Origin: Cydia pomonella
Taxonomy: Eukaryota; Arthropoda; Insecta; Lepidoptera; Tortricidae
NCBI RefSeq assembly: GCF_033807575.1
Contig: NW_026907799.1
Coordinates: forward strand, 124,001-188,000
DNA length: 64,000 bases
Direction of reading: 5' to 3'
Shown: one piece after another, positions 11,434 to 24,800 of the stretch
Numbering within the stretch: the first letter of the stretch is position 1
How the letters are laid out: each line of letters begins with the position of its first letter
The notes under the pieces: generated by a model
Seen by the model: the letters and a program-made list of their open reading frames with translations, nothing else
What the model was told of the DNA's origin: nothing
Database searches by the model: none
Made by a program: the position numbers and the translations under genes

Positions 11434-12289
11434 TAAGCTTACAACAAGTTTTCACCGTAACCCGCTTTCATGCAATCTGGGAATACCTATTCGTAGCTTC
11501 AGAAAAACTACGTCGCGTTTCAAGCCTGTTTTAGAAAATCCTATAGAATTTTTTCCCCGTATTGCCATGTAATAAGGTTGAGAATGTAACGTGTAATAAT
11601 AATATGATTCTGTCAGGTTATCTGTATCGGATGTCAAGATAACGGGTGATGTGCATCGAGGTTAACTCGCCTTTGTTACTGGAGATAAACATAGGGATAG
11701 GATACAATACAAAATTATATTTTTTTAAAGGTACCGTCACCGTCATAAAAAAAAATTGGAAATATTTTTCATTTTTTACGTTAATAAAGACTTACTGATA
11801 AGAAGGCGATAACTGATAAGAAGAAAACGAAAAAGCTGTTATATGTCGTAGGTGGTATATTCTTTTTTCGCAAAGTTCTGTTTGGGTATAGGTAGTATAG
11901 GTACCCAGAAACGTCGTTCAGTGTGACCCATTTTTATCTCAAAAATATCCTTATCAAACTGTAGTAAAATATTCTATTAACATCTTTTAGCGTGTATATA
12001 ATATTATTTTTAGATAAAAGCAGCGTAAAATAGCGTAAAACAGCCTACATAAATACTAAAATTACTGTACCTTATCAGAGCAGTAAAAAAAACTGCAACC
12101 ACAAATTAATAAATTACACAGTTGCGCTTGCGACGCTTGTAGCCTTGCCCTTAATGTCCGTCAATCATACAATCAGTAGCACTCGAGACATCGACGCGCG
12201 CGCACGTCTCTCCGCCTTTACAATGTGACTCGCTCAAATTGTCGAAACCCATCGATTTACTGTCATATTTTGTTAGTGAAAGTGAACTG
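11434..12289. other. Region upstream of ena, putative 5' UTR and promoter
   Basis: AT-rich DNA passing into a GC-richer stretch (about 12120-12220) just before the first coding exon. An arthropod initiator-like TCAGT occurs near 12173, without a TATA box or a clear downstream element. The transcription start is unknown. Confidence 0.3.
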
Positions 12290-12322
12290 TGATACACAAC
12301 AAGTTACATTCCAAAAGTGATA

Positions 12323-12843
12323 ATGCGTCGTGTTAAAATGAACATAGACCCCGATTTGGGGGATCTAGAGGAGATGTTGGCTCATGTACAAACTCAGCTG
12401 GAAAACGAGATAGATTTGGAGATGGAGAGCAAGATGACCTCCCTTATCAACGTCCAAGAGTCCCCAAAAATGGTTAAAAGGACCAGTTCGTTCAGTAGAG
12501 GCGAGAGTTTTGAATATAGACGACCAGCTCCAAGACCGCCTTTAGCTAGAGTTAACAGCGAAATCAACTCTGGCAGTAAATCTCTAAACGGAGAGTACGG
12601 AGCGTTAGAAAAATACCACAATCAAAATGGTCGCGGATCCCAGACGAGTCTAAAGTCAGATGAAATGGGTTCTCAAATCTCTTTTCAATCATTTCGTTCG
12701 GAGCCTGTACAACGGCATTCTGTGTTAAGCCTGCCGGACAAAAGAGGATCGTGTGCGTCTCTCAATGGGAGAGGGAAAACTGCAACGTTGCCGAGAGGAT
12801 ATGGTTCGAGTAAGGAGAAGAATTGGGAGGAGTATTGGGCACA
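12323..12843 (+). CDS. ena: ena exon 1: N-terminal extension with LD-like helix
   Basis: It encodes 173 residues plus two bases of codon 174. The donor is CA|GTAAGT, and the phase fits the EVH1 exon acceptor exactly, giving His174. A conserved-looking acidic amphipathic segment, DLEEMLAHVQTQL, lies near residues 13-25 and resembles LD-type helices (LxxMLxxVxxxL). It is followed by a basic, serine-rich, low-complexity region (RRPAPRPP, TLPRGYGSS). No known domain is recognised. The assignment to ena rests on strand, phase and the lack of any other partner exon within 20 kb. It could also belong to an unrelated gene. Confidence 0.7.
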
Positions 12844-15800
12844 GTAAGTTGTTTTTATTTATAAATTTATAATAGCGACATAAAATAACGACGACCAGTT
12901 TGGCCCAGTGGGTAGTGACCCTGCCTACGAAGCCGATGGTCCCGGGTTCAAATCCTGGTAAGGGCATTTATTCGTGTGATGAGCATGGATATTTGTTCCT
13001 GAGTCATGGGTGTTTTCTATGTATTTAAGTATTTATAAATATTTATATATTTTATATATCGTTGTCTAAGTACCCTCAACACAAGCCTTATTGAGCTTAC
13101 TGTGGGACTTAGTCAATTTGTGTACTAATGTCCTATAATATTTATTTATTTATTTATTTATTTATTATTATATGTTTCATTGTATCTTAACATCATAATA
13201 TCGAAATTAGAATGGGGTTCTTCAGTTTTTACTTTGACATCTGTCATCTCAATTTCTCAATGCAATTTATAACTTTAAAATGTAAAACTGTACTGAAATT
13301 ACAGCTGTCACAACACAGAGTCGTAATAAAGATGTAAGATTATTAATTAATTGACGTAAATAATTTTAAAAAGCAAACATTTTGTTAGTTAATACATCAA
13401 AGTTATCTTAAGGTTGCAATTAATGGCACTTTTATTTTTTGTCGTGGTAATTTTAACCCATTAATGGTCGATGTGAAAGTGAAGACATGAAGTTTTGATA
13501 GTTTAATGTCTTAACTGCAAGTATTTTCGTCGTTTTAGAAAGTGCGTACTCTAAAAAACATGCGGGCGTCTGAATGACAATAACGTCAATAACGATCCCT
13601 CAGTATCGTTATAATCACTGCCAAAGTCGAGGACTCAAAGAACCAGCATTAGTACTCTTTAATAAAGGTGTATTGTTACGGATCTTAGCTTACACTGGTC
13701 CATCCGAGAACGGAACTCGCGCGTTCAATAGCAATATCTACACGGCCCTTTCGTAGAAATCTCTTGTTCTCCGAAACGCATTGCCCTAATAAATGTCGCA
13801 GAAAAACGTGACTCAATTTTGTCATTTAACTTGTTGTGTTCGTCATAATTATTCACCCTATATCCGATTCGTGGTGACGTCATTTGTTATCAATTTTCCT
13901 TCCGTCTGATAGAGAATCCTTAAAAACATCTTAGTAGATGATAACAATAACTTTGAGGCGTCTGAAGGGTAAACGATACAAGTTGTAAACTACTAGTTTC
14001 TGCCCGCCACTCTGCAAACTAAATTTCATCCCCGTTTTCACTAGGGAATGCTCCCGGTACTGAGTTTGTTTGGCGAAAACCGGGGATTCCCGGTTCCGGT
14101 ACTGATTTTTTATAGAAAACCAGTACCGGAAGTGCCACCTAGTTTTCACTCCCTTAAGGTATGATTTTCGGCGTGAAAAATATTCTATGTAGGACTTCGT
14201 TGGAACTCAAACTATCTCCAAGTTTTATTCATATCGCTTCAGCGGTTAAAGCGAGAAGTGGTCACAGTCAGACACATCCAGACAGTGTTACGTTCACATT
14301 TATAATAAATTAATAATATATGTAGTACCAAGTAAAACTAAACTAAACCTTATCCCTTTACCGCATACATATATGGCAGTTAAATACAATGTTCAACTGT
14401 ATCGATAGCTATTACCTAAAGTTCAATCTTAAACAAATATTTTTGTATGACATGAAGTAAAGGCATAAAATGTGGTGTGTAGTATATATGAGGATGTATA
14501 TTAAATTATAGTATTAGTATAAATGGTATGGATAAATCTTTTGTCGTAACTTATAACATTGCGCAGGCTTACATCAACAACATTACACTAAAATAACTAC
14601 ATTTAATGTATAAATTCTAAAGTACCATCGTCTACACAGTTAACTTTTTTGCAATGACATAAAGTCTATCGATGGACAGTTAAAAATATGGCTGTTTGAC
14701 AAGTTAGTATGTATTTTAAATAACAGTTGACACATATTATACGTTAACACGGAAATCATGTCCAATCATATTCTCGCTATCAGGCCGAGTTAGTCATTGC
14801 TATGATTCCTATTGCATCTAGTATCACCAGACTAAAAGCACCACATTGTAAAGTCAATAAGGTCTATTTCTAATATTTATAATCATTATTTAAGTCAATT
14901 GTTTCAGATCATATGTCCGTGTAGTTATTGCTAAATTCATGCGAGATTTGTACATGCTGTCAACATTTTCATAAAAACCGCGCTAGTTTTCTTGAATTGA
15001 CCTATTTATATAGTTACAAACAAATCTAAAACCACATTTAGAAGGATCAAGAACTTGCGATTTTCGTTTCATTTCGGTATTTGGTCGATCGATTGAATTC
15101 ATTGAACAGTCAACCAATTTATTTCCTAAAATGTTACTAAGAAGCTCCATACTTAATACCAGTATTAAGGAGGTATTTTAGACTTTTGGCCGGGAACAGA
15201 TTTTGCTCGTACGTGAATAAAAGAGATGATGCCTTTTAAAAACCAGCCGTGTCTCCGTCGGTGGGTTGAAAAACGGTAGCAATCCCAGCATGAAGAAAAA
15301 AATCAGGTCATAAAAATATGCTACTGGCCTACGTTCATAGTTACATTTTGGTATAAAACTGCACAAGTAGAATAAACCTATTCAATGTTTTATATCGCAA
15401 CCTTTAATCGACTCTAAATAGTTTCCTTTGCGTGTAGGATGTGTTTGATATACATGTTTTCGAACAAGATTTGCGTAATAGATAACTTGCCAGTTACCAA
15501 TTAATGGCTTACTGCGTTTTGACTTGTCAGGTCGCAAGGTTACGCCCCGGCCACGACATCGCGCGGCGGCGGGCAGCGGCGATCGGCGAGCATAGGTTGG
15601 AGCGTGACGCAGCGATCCGACCTTTCGTTCCCACTTATGGCCGCCGCTCGCCTCTGCCGCCGCCGCGCGAAGTCGTGGCCGGGCCGTTAGATGGTCTTAT
15701 AGGAAATTACAAACTAGTAATTAATGTACACAACTATAGTATGCGGAGATGAGTCGTGGAATATAAGGGTACCATACATTCTATGACTGTCCTTCCGCAC

Positions 15801-18800
15801 AGATAAGATGTAAGGTAGAAGTACTAGTGCTCGACGCTGCACTAGTCACCGACATAGGCACTTTATTTCATGGAAATATAGGTTAAATTTGAACAACGAA
15901 GATTTTTCTGTATTCGAACTTAATCCTTGTCACTTTGACATAAAGTGCCCATGTCGAGTACTAGTGCAGCGTCGAGCACTAGTACTTTTACCTTAATTTT
16001 CTATCAAGCGAGCTTGAAATCTACCTATCCGCTTCAGCTTTGGTGAAAACGCTTTCTTGTATTTAAAAAAAAACGGTGTGGAATATTAGCTTCTTCGATT
16101 GTTCGAACTCGGCAGCGAATTTTGATAGGACAGACTGTGCAAGTTTTGTTTTACAAGTCATAATTTCTTAGAAGTTTGACCTTTAAAATAACTGCCGACC
16201 TAGCTTGGTCTGACTCTAGGTACATGTTGATACGAATTTAATTTCTGCTATGTTTATTCCACTATTGACTATCCTTATCTATTGGGCTCGCAATTTGATA
16301 TCGTTGGCAGATTGGTGTTCGTATTCCAGTAAATGTTGTTTTGGTTATTGCTGTGTTTTAGCGAATTGGTTCGGAACAGAATGGCATAGCCAATAGTGCA
16401 TTTTGATCTAAGGTCTTCAAAATTCGGTCCACATGTTTCATTTAGGCCAAGTTAAATAAAATGTCATACAATCCGGCCCGGCAAAAGGAAATGGGAGAAC
16501 CGAAAGCTTGACCATGACCAGTCTGGTCAAAAAGGTTGTAGACTCTTGATTTAAGCCAAGAACCTCGTTACCGGGATAGCGTCTTCTCTAGTACCATTCT
16601 AATTCGAATTATTTACTAAAAGTATCGAAGCCTTTAGTCTAGCTCTGATTTAGGTCAAGATCCTTGTTGATCAACGGACGATCCTCCTAAGTACCATCAT
16701 TATTGGAGATCTTATCTTTGTGTATAAAACAAAATATTTGTAACTTTTAAAATTCTAAATCACTTCTAAACCTACTGGAAACTCGAGCACACGATTGCAG
16801 CGCCCTCTGCTTCTGGCTTTGCTGGTTTGATGAAGATATTCATTTCTCCGAAACAATGCAAACTGTATACAGTCAGTAGTCAGTGTAGTTAGATGCAGGC
16901 AATGTGTGACCTCTATAAGTAACAGATAGGTAGCGTAATAAAAGATAACGGATGTTTTTGTTTACTCATAGTACGCGCCCGTTTTTGCGATGACATAATT
17001 GATAACACGGTGTGAGTAGTAAAAATCTTAATTATTTTTTGTTGTTTAAACACCCGTGCTAATATTGATTCCCGAGCAAGCAAAATATTCTAAAATCGAA
17101 CCACAAGCGAGTGGTTTGAGAAGTGAAATCTTGAGCGTTTCGAGGGTTTCACGGGTAAAAAAACTTTGCCTCCGAGTGAAACACAAAATTTTTCACCATA
17201 CTAACGGGAGGAAAATGCTAACAATGAAATAAGTACCAAATCAAATCGAAATGAACGTAATAAAAAATATCATTCCAAAGTCAATTCTACCAGCCAACAA
17301 GGAAACAACTCGAAATTTGTATATGCAACTTTCTCATTAGTGAACAATCAAGAGGGCCTTTACCAGTTAGTGTGGTGAAAATATATAATAACAGATCTAC
17401 TATAATTACATAGACGTGTTGCAACTTACAATATATTTGGCCACTTTGCCATTGTTTATTGAATACTGGATGTACATTTATTAAATTATATGGTAGTTTA
17501 ACAAACTGCGCCCGCATTAGTATATTATCGTCGAGACGGTAAACGGAGGATGTTGCAGGCTGAGTATTTATTTTAAATTTTAATCCGTTCAATTTAATAC
17601 GAAGCCAGAAAATTTAGCCGATTCAATTATCATGCTTTTCTACTAAAAGACTTAGAAAAATAAGCAGATCAAATTACTAACCATACAAATGTCAAAACAA
17701 TTATTTGCTGACTGTATGTGTGTATGTGTGTTGTGTGTGTTTGTTTTTTTTTTCATTTTAATATCTATCACTTGGAGGATTTAACAACTGGAGACGCCAT
17801 GTCTGTAATTTTCTGTACAAAACAGTCTACCATTTTTGCGGGGGAGGGGCACGTCAAATGTATGGTTATTTGTACGTATCGTACAAATATCCATGTCAGA
17901 TAAACGTCAGTCTATACAATCCATTGACCGAGGTTTTTGACAGAGGGGTAAGCTCTTAAAAGCGACTCCGGTTGTTGGATCCTCCAAGGTCTATCAAGTT
18001 CTTCTCGAAACCTTTCTATTGAGCCTAAACTCGAATGTGTTTGTGTTTTTCCACCGAGGAGTTCCTTTGGTTACCTTGCGACTGCATCATCAGATCAGCT
18101 TCGTGTTAGCATATTATTGAATTGTCATCGGAAATACGGAAGAATGCCAAATTTTAGCTCAATCTGACACCTGCACTTCCCGCATGGTTCTCAAAAAGTT
18201 ACAAGATTTAAAGCACATATACCTACATAATATAATTCATATATTAGTACAAATAGAATACTTATAGTGCTACGCGGTGAAGCTAAAGAAAAGTGTGTAA
18301 TAACAATAACATAATGTCTATGTCACATTACCATTTGAAATGTGGAACATGCATGTCCTTTGTTACCCAGTTGAACTTAACGGATGATAATATCTCGCGT
18401 AGGACAGAATACAATCGGCCCATACGTAACGTGTTTCATAAAAATGTATTTAAAGGGCCTTTTTCGTGAATCAGGGGATGGTTACACTTGCGATATGTTA
18501 ACGAAATGAAAAAAAAAAAAGCTTTTCTTTATAAATAAGTAAAATACATAGTTGGCAGTGGTCGCCCACGAAAATAGCAGTACAATCTAATTTGGACCCC
18601 GGTAAGAGCTAAAATTTAGTTGAAAAAGTTCTCGGAAATTTCAATAAATATTTACAGGAAACGAAAGAAATGTTCGTTTTGAAAATGTAATATTACGTTT
18701 CCCATACAAAAATACGAGAAGATTCCGAACTTTTTCTAAGTGGATTATCACAATTTCGGAAACTTTCCTGCACATAAGTATTCAATCTTGTAGAAAGTGT

Positions 18801-21800
18801 AGAAACTTGACAAAGGCACCAGTTTACATTGTCCTTCAATGTATTTGACCCTGAGTCATAAATATGTATGTGCTTATCAGTGTAACTTCATCAGTACCCA
18901 TTCCACGCTTTTAGTTTAGATTGTGAATGGCATCGGTTTTGAATGCCCCAAAGTGTGCCCAGGCCTTTAAGCCCTTTTTCTTCACATTGCGAAACCAACA
19001 GCTTTACTGCTATTATTTATCTATTGTTATTCTTAATTTACCAACCTTCTTTAACAATTCTTCCACTGTTAGAAACTTAACCTTGTCCTATTGAAATAAA
19101 GTTAGGATTAGGTTAGCGAGAGTTTCGGGTGTTGTGTGGGCCCGGCGTGGCGAAACCAAGATGCGGGCCACATGTGGGTTGACTCTAAATGAATTATTGC
19201 ATAGGTATATAGTTTTTATTACAATGCCATAAAGTGCACAATTGCATACATCTTAATGACTTTAAAGATGAGGTTGATGTTGGTAAACAATGCCTGGGGT
19301 TGCGGAATGATGGATTGTAGAGATGAAGATGCTCATTTATAGTATGATTTTGTTCAGTTATCCAGTTAACTAAATCAGTTATTTTATTATAGGATTCCCA
19401 TTTCTATAGATGTGTAGATATATTGTAAAAAATAAACAGTTAAACTTACCTACGACTCCTATAAATATTTTATAATAGGTGCTTACTAGTTAAATATTCC
19501 TTAAAATACCTCATTCTTTTCAGCACCGAAATAAAATTTGCACAGCACTTATTTACGAGTTTCTATTTACTATAATCTATATGTACAGCGTCTGACTTAA
19601 CAAAAGTAATCGATTTGATGACTTTACATATTTTTTTATATAAATCCGACAGGCCGCGTTTTGTATTCAAGTTTCCATACTCTGTACTGTCTTTATAGTT
19701 TCACACTAGCCCATCGTATTAGTAATAAGTAAGACTAATGGCCTCCTGCCTACGTATTTCCAAACTAGGCCAAACCCGAACCTTTTTTATGTCGCAAAAG
19801 TAAAAGTGAAGTGTAGGACGGCGAGCCCACGTCGAAGGTAATATGTTTGCGTTAACCCCAGATTCAGTGATACCATAACTTGTATGTTTGATGGGTGTTG
19901 CAATAGTTTTTATGTGAGATGCATTGCAACGTTGCATGTTATTAACATTACAGATTTTAATTTATCTTTCATATACAAATGTATTCATTTGATGAGAAAC
20001 ATTTAAAAGACAATTATTTTGTGTAATAGATAGGTACCTACTCTCCCTGTCTGTCATACTACGTAGGTAATAAAAATCGTCTAAGGGGACTAAGCGTTTG
20101 ATTGGTCCTTATATTCCTTACTATATCCGTTTGATTCGTCCTTACAAGGCTAACAAAGGACAAAGCGTCTCATATAAATAAATTGACTAAGTCCCACAGT
20201 AAGCTCAATAAGGCTTGTGTTGAGGGTACTTAGACAACGATATATATAATATATAAATATTTATAAATACTTAAATACATAGAAAACACCCATGGCTGAG
20301 GAACAAATATCCATGCTCATCACACGAATAAATGCCCTTACCAGGATTTGAGCCCGGGATGGTCCCGTAGAGGCTTAGATGGCTTCGTAGGCAGGGTCCA
20401 CTAGGCCAAACTGGTCGTCAAAGCAAGTGCCCAAGTGTCCATTCTGAAATAGGTCGTAAACAATCGTTCGGCGTAGACACAACATTGCAGAACAGATTTA
20501 ACGAATTCTGTAGAATTTCTCACAATAAACGCTAAGTGTTCGAGCTCATAGCTCATTAATATTTTATCGCCATATCTATAAACCAAAAAATTCACATAAT
20601 TTATGTTCGAATTGGTTCAATTAAGGAATCGGTTTGGATCCGAGCCATCGACGCGTCTGCATAATTGAATGGATCGTGCCTCCACATCGACCGTTGGATC
20701 TAGTGTTGGCTAAAACTAGAGTCCTTTGAGTCTCCGCTGCTTTAAGACTCGACTCAGTTATTCAGACTCTAATCATTAAATTAAAACTAATCTTCTTATC
20801 GAGACCTGAGTCTTTTGTAAAGATTTGAGTTCTCTAAAAAGAACTCTCAAATTATGTACAATAGTTTTCTAAAACGCCTCACAATCGAGGCTCGCGTGTT
20901 AGGTATACGTCTTTCAATAACGCCTGTTTTTATTGCTGGTTATTATTAAGATAAAACCTACAACATATCTGAAGAAGTCTTTATCCGAAAGCTTAAATAA
21001 GTTTAAGCTGCACTTAAAAGATTCAATACAGAACTCGACGAGGGACTTGAAAAACTGAAGTTTTTTAAGCGCAGGGGACCGATTTTTGAATTTCGAGCGT
21101 TCAATTGCGTCACTCCAGAATTTGTAGGAAACGGCGAAATGCTAATTTTGAAATACGAGCGATAGATATTGGGAATCGAGTGGTATTGAGCATTCGTTTT
21201 CAATTCGATTAGTAGAATTTAAATGCCTAATAGTGGAGATATTAATTGAACGAAATACACGAAATCGAGTGGTCGAAATTCAAAAATCGGCCCCCAGATT
21301 CACGTAAATACGAGTAGGGTTCTTCATATTTAGACTCAAAAGACTCGAGTTTTTACCAACACTAGTTGGATCGCTCCGAGTGAGCAAGGATATGAATGGT
21401 TTTACTAAACGGTTAACTGGAAAATTGGGAATTGGTTTGATGTTTGCGAGCCTGTGTAAGATTTGGTCATTTTTACGTTTTTTTTTGTTTGGCTTCCAGG
21501 CTACCAGGATATGCGTCTGTTGACTAATTTAATAGACTTTATGCAAATATTTTGTAAAAAGTGACAATCATTCGTTCTGCAGTCGTTTAAATTCTTGTTG
21601 ATATTTGTACAAAAAAAAATGTAGCTAGTACTAAAGGTCTGTTTGAATTATTTTTGACAGAAATGTTGGTTAGTCTTAGTCCTTAAAAGAAAGAAAAATA
21701 ACATTGATGGTTGACAATGTTAAATTTTAAATAATTGCCATTGAATTCATTTAGTTCCCGGCAGTTTGAAGGCAACTGTTCCTAGAATTTTTTTCGTAAA

Positions 21801-24800
21801 ACTTTTACAGAAAAGTATTACCATGAAAGTGACTATAATTCATAATAAAAACTATACGATTTTATATATAATATATATAAATAAATAAATAAATATTATA
21901 GGACATTATTACACAAATTGACTAAGTCCCACAGTAAGCTCAATAAGGCTTGTGTTGAGGGTACTTAGACAACGATATATATAATATATAAATATCTATA
22001 AATACTTAAATACATAGAAAACACCCATGACTCAGGAACAAATATCCATGCTCATCACACAAATACATGCCCTTACCAGGATTTAAACCCGGGACCATCA
22101 GCTTCGTAGGCAGGGTCACTACCCACTAGGCCAAACCGGTCGTCAGTCGTCATATATATATTAGGATATCAAGCCTTATTCTCATTGTTTTAAAATGCCC
22201 AGAAATCCAAACCTGCCAAGGCAAAAGCAAATTTGATTTGTCAAAATGAAGATTCAAAATACAATGGAATGCAAGGTCTTTTTATAGGCCCCTGGGTGGC
22301 TAAAGAATAAAGGTATTTATTTTGTAATGTTTTGTCCCTATACCGTGATCATTTCACGGGCCCCTGCATTTGTACCTGTCACTATAGGGCACGTCTAATT
22401 TACTATCAATTTGCTTTTCCTGTTCTATAGGTAGCGAGTGCAAATTATATGTGAATGTATTTTTTTATATTTGTCACTTGAGCATTGAAAACCTATGTTA
22501 CACCATAGAAGGCCCGATTTTTATATGTTGACGAATTTTTTTTTTTGGTAGATTGGTTTGAAGATCTCATTGTTCTGTACCCCTAGTGTAAATAAATTCG
22601 ATTTCCAAACGTGACGTACACGTTTGCGTTTAGTCTCATTTTGTATTGGATTTCGAAAGAGCGCGCCAAGCGGGACGTTTTGGAACCTCAAAATCCTATA
22701 CAAAATGAGACTTAACGCAAACGTGTACGTCACGTTTCGCTATCGACTAAATTTACACTAGGGGCACTGGACCAGAATAAATCGTCCGGTGGCAATAAAA
22801 ACTACAATATTATACATATTATAATATTAGCACCACAAGTTCATAGCCATTGTAAACCGTGTTAGTACAAATATAAGGTTGATTCTTGTTGAATTATTAT
22901 TTTTTTGGTTATCACCTGAAGAAAAAAAAAAAAGAAACCCTAATTTGGGACAAAAGAAACGTATGTAATTTCCTATAGAGTTACGAAAATACCATACGTT
23001 TAAGTAACTCGGGGGAATTTTTTTATGATTATAGGGAACTCTATAACAAATTGTATCAAAATCTGACGAAAAAAGTAAAACGTCACGTCAAATTTCTCCA
23101 CGATTTTTAATATACGAAATAACCTTAATAACCTTAACCTTAGGCTAGAGCCTAAATTAATCTCCTCTTAACCTTTTGCACTATGTCACCCTCCTTGCTA
23201 TGTCCCTGTCGGAGATTTTTTTTTTAGACAAGGCTTTTTTTATTGCATTAAAATAAAGTAGTCCCAAAACTAAATGCAACATGGAATAAAATAATCTACT
23301 GAATTTGGACACGATTTTCTTTGTGTGAAAAAGCGACAATTTAACAATGCGACCTTTCCCTTTTATGACTTATATTGTCATCGTTTCTCCGACCCTCACA
23401 TTCAGGGCAGGGTGCGTAGGAAATTATAATTAGGATAAAAGTTTTTTGCTACGGTATATATGTCTTCTAATATTTATTCGACCTTCCATATCATATTGGT
23501 CTTTCAAAAAGAGTAGATACATTTCAGTATTAAAAACCAACGAATTCTTAGAATAGAGGTTTGGTAGATCAACTAGGACGAATAGGACGGCCATTTTTTT
23601 TTTTATATAATAAGGATGTCGACTGTAGGTAAAATAAATTATTTGAATACACGAAAAAATGCACTAGAAAATTATCGGAAGGCCCGCAGGTATTGTTTGA
23701 CACAATTTCTAATTAAAAATAATTCGGAAAATCTGAAAGAGTACCTAGGTATACTGAGTAATGGTTTTGACAGCTCTATTTGACTTCTCAGTTCAATAAC
23801 CAGTCATATACGACTTACCCCTCCCATGGCGTTTTTACTTTATGGCATTTGTATTAAACATATATGTTATGTTTTATGCCGATCCATAAGCAATCTAACA
23901 GATTAATTGTTAGTTTTATTTAGGTTTAGCAGTTATACTTACTGAATAAATAATTCTTGTGTTAAATCCGTTATTTCAACTACCTTAACGACACATGACA
24001 ATTTTATGAATTAAATTATCCTAATACAGATGCTAGTGCTCAATTTATTTATTAAATAATGGGAAACATACAGCACATAATAAAACAAAATGGTAAAAAC
24101 TAATCTAAATTAAAATATATCTAAATAAGGCCCCCGCGGCATTGTGCCAAAGATGCTGGCAGCATTCCCTCGCTGAATGGCAATACTAATGCGCTGCGAG
24201 AGAAAGCTGCCAGCTCTCTGGTCACCGGTAGAGTCTATGAGCCTTTTACTCATTTCCTTAAAAAGTATCTTGGCGCTTGGACCCCACGGCCCTAGTGTCT
24301 CGACTCCAAACGCCACAAAGTGGTATTGGGGGCCGAGACTTCGATATTTGAAAACCTTTTTGGTTTCAGCCGCCTCGGCAGCTGCCCCAGCCTTGGCCGA
24401 AGTTCTTGGTAGATGGGACGGTGCCAGTGTATCGACGCATGTGGCGTCCCAGACTAGCACTCGACCCATCTTCCATGGGACCAGGGTCATACCGTCCGGT
24501 CTCTTGCCATCGTCCCTCGAAACGCCGTTTGGTTCAAGGATAGCCGGCGCGTTGACGGTAGCAAGAGATCGGCGGATGATATCGTTTAGGGCAGCGTGCC
24601 TGGAGAGGCGACCGGCACTTAATTGACAACAAAGGCCGTGGTGTCCAAGCACGTCGACGGTTGCGCCGCAGGGGCATCTGTGGGGGGCGCAGACCTTTAC
24701 TCCTAATCTAAGGCTTGCGGCTAAACGGAGGGTATCCGGCTCTAGATATGTCCCGGTGGGGGGGGGAGGGGTAGGCATGCAGCCACTGGCCGGATTCTAG

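Noticed and set aside
12890..12960. tRNA gene
   Set aside because: The A and B boxes and tRNA-like head are present, but four copies share a long non-tRNA body and tail, so it is a SINE.
12394..12967. Minus-strand frames opposite ena exon 1
   Set aside because: Antisense shadows. The + strand frame has the in-phase donor and coding-like features.
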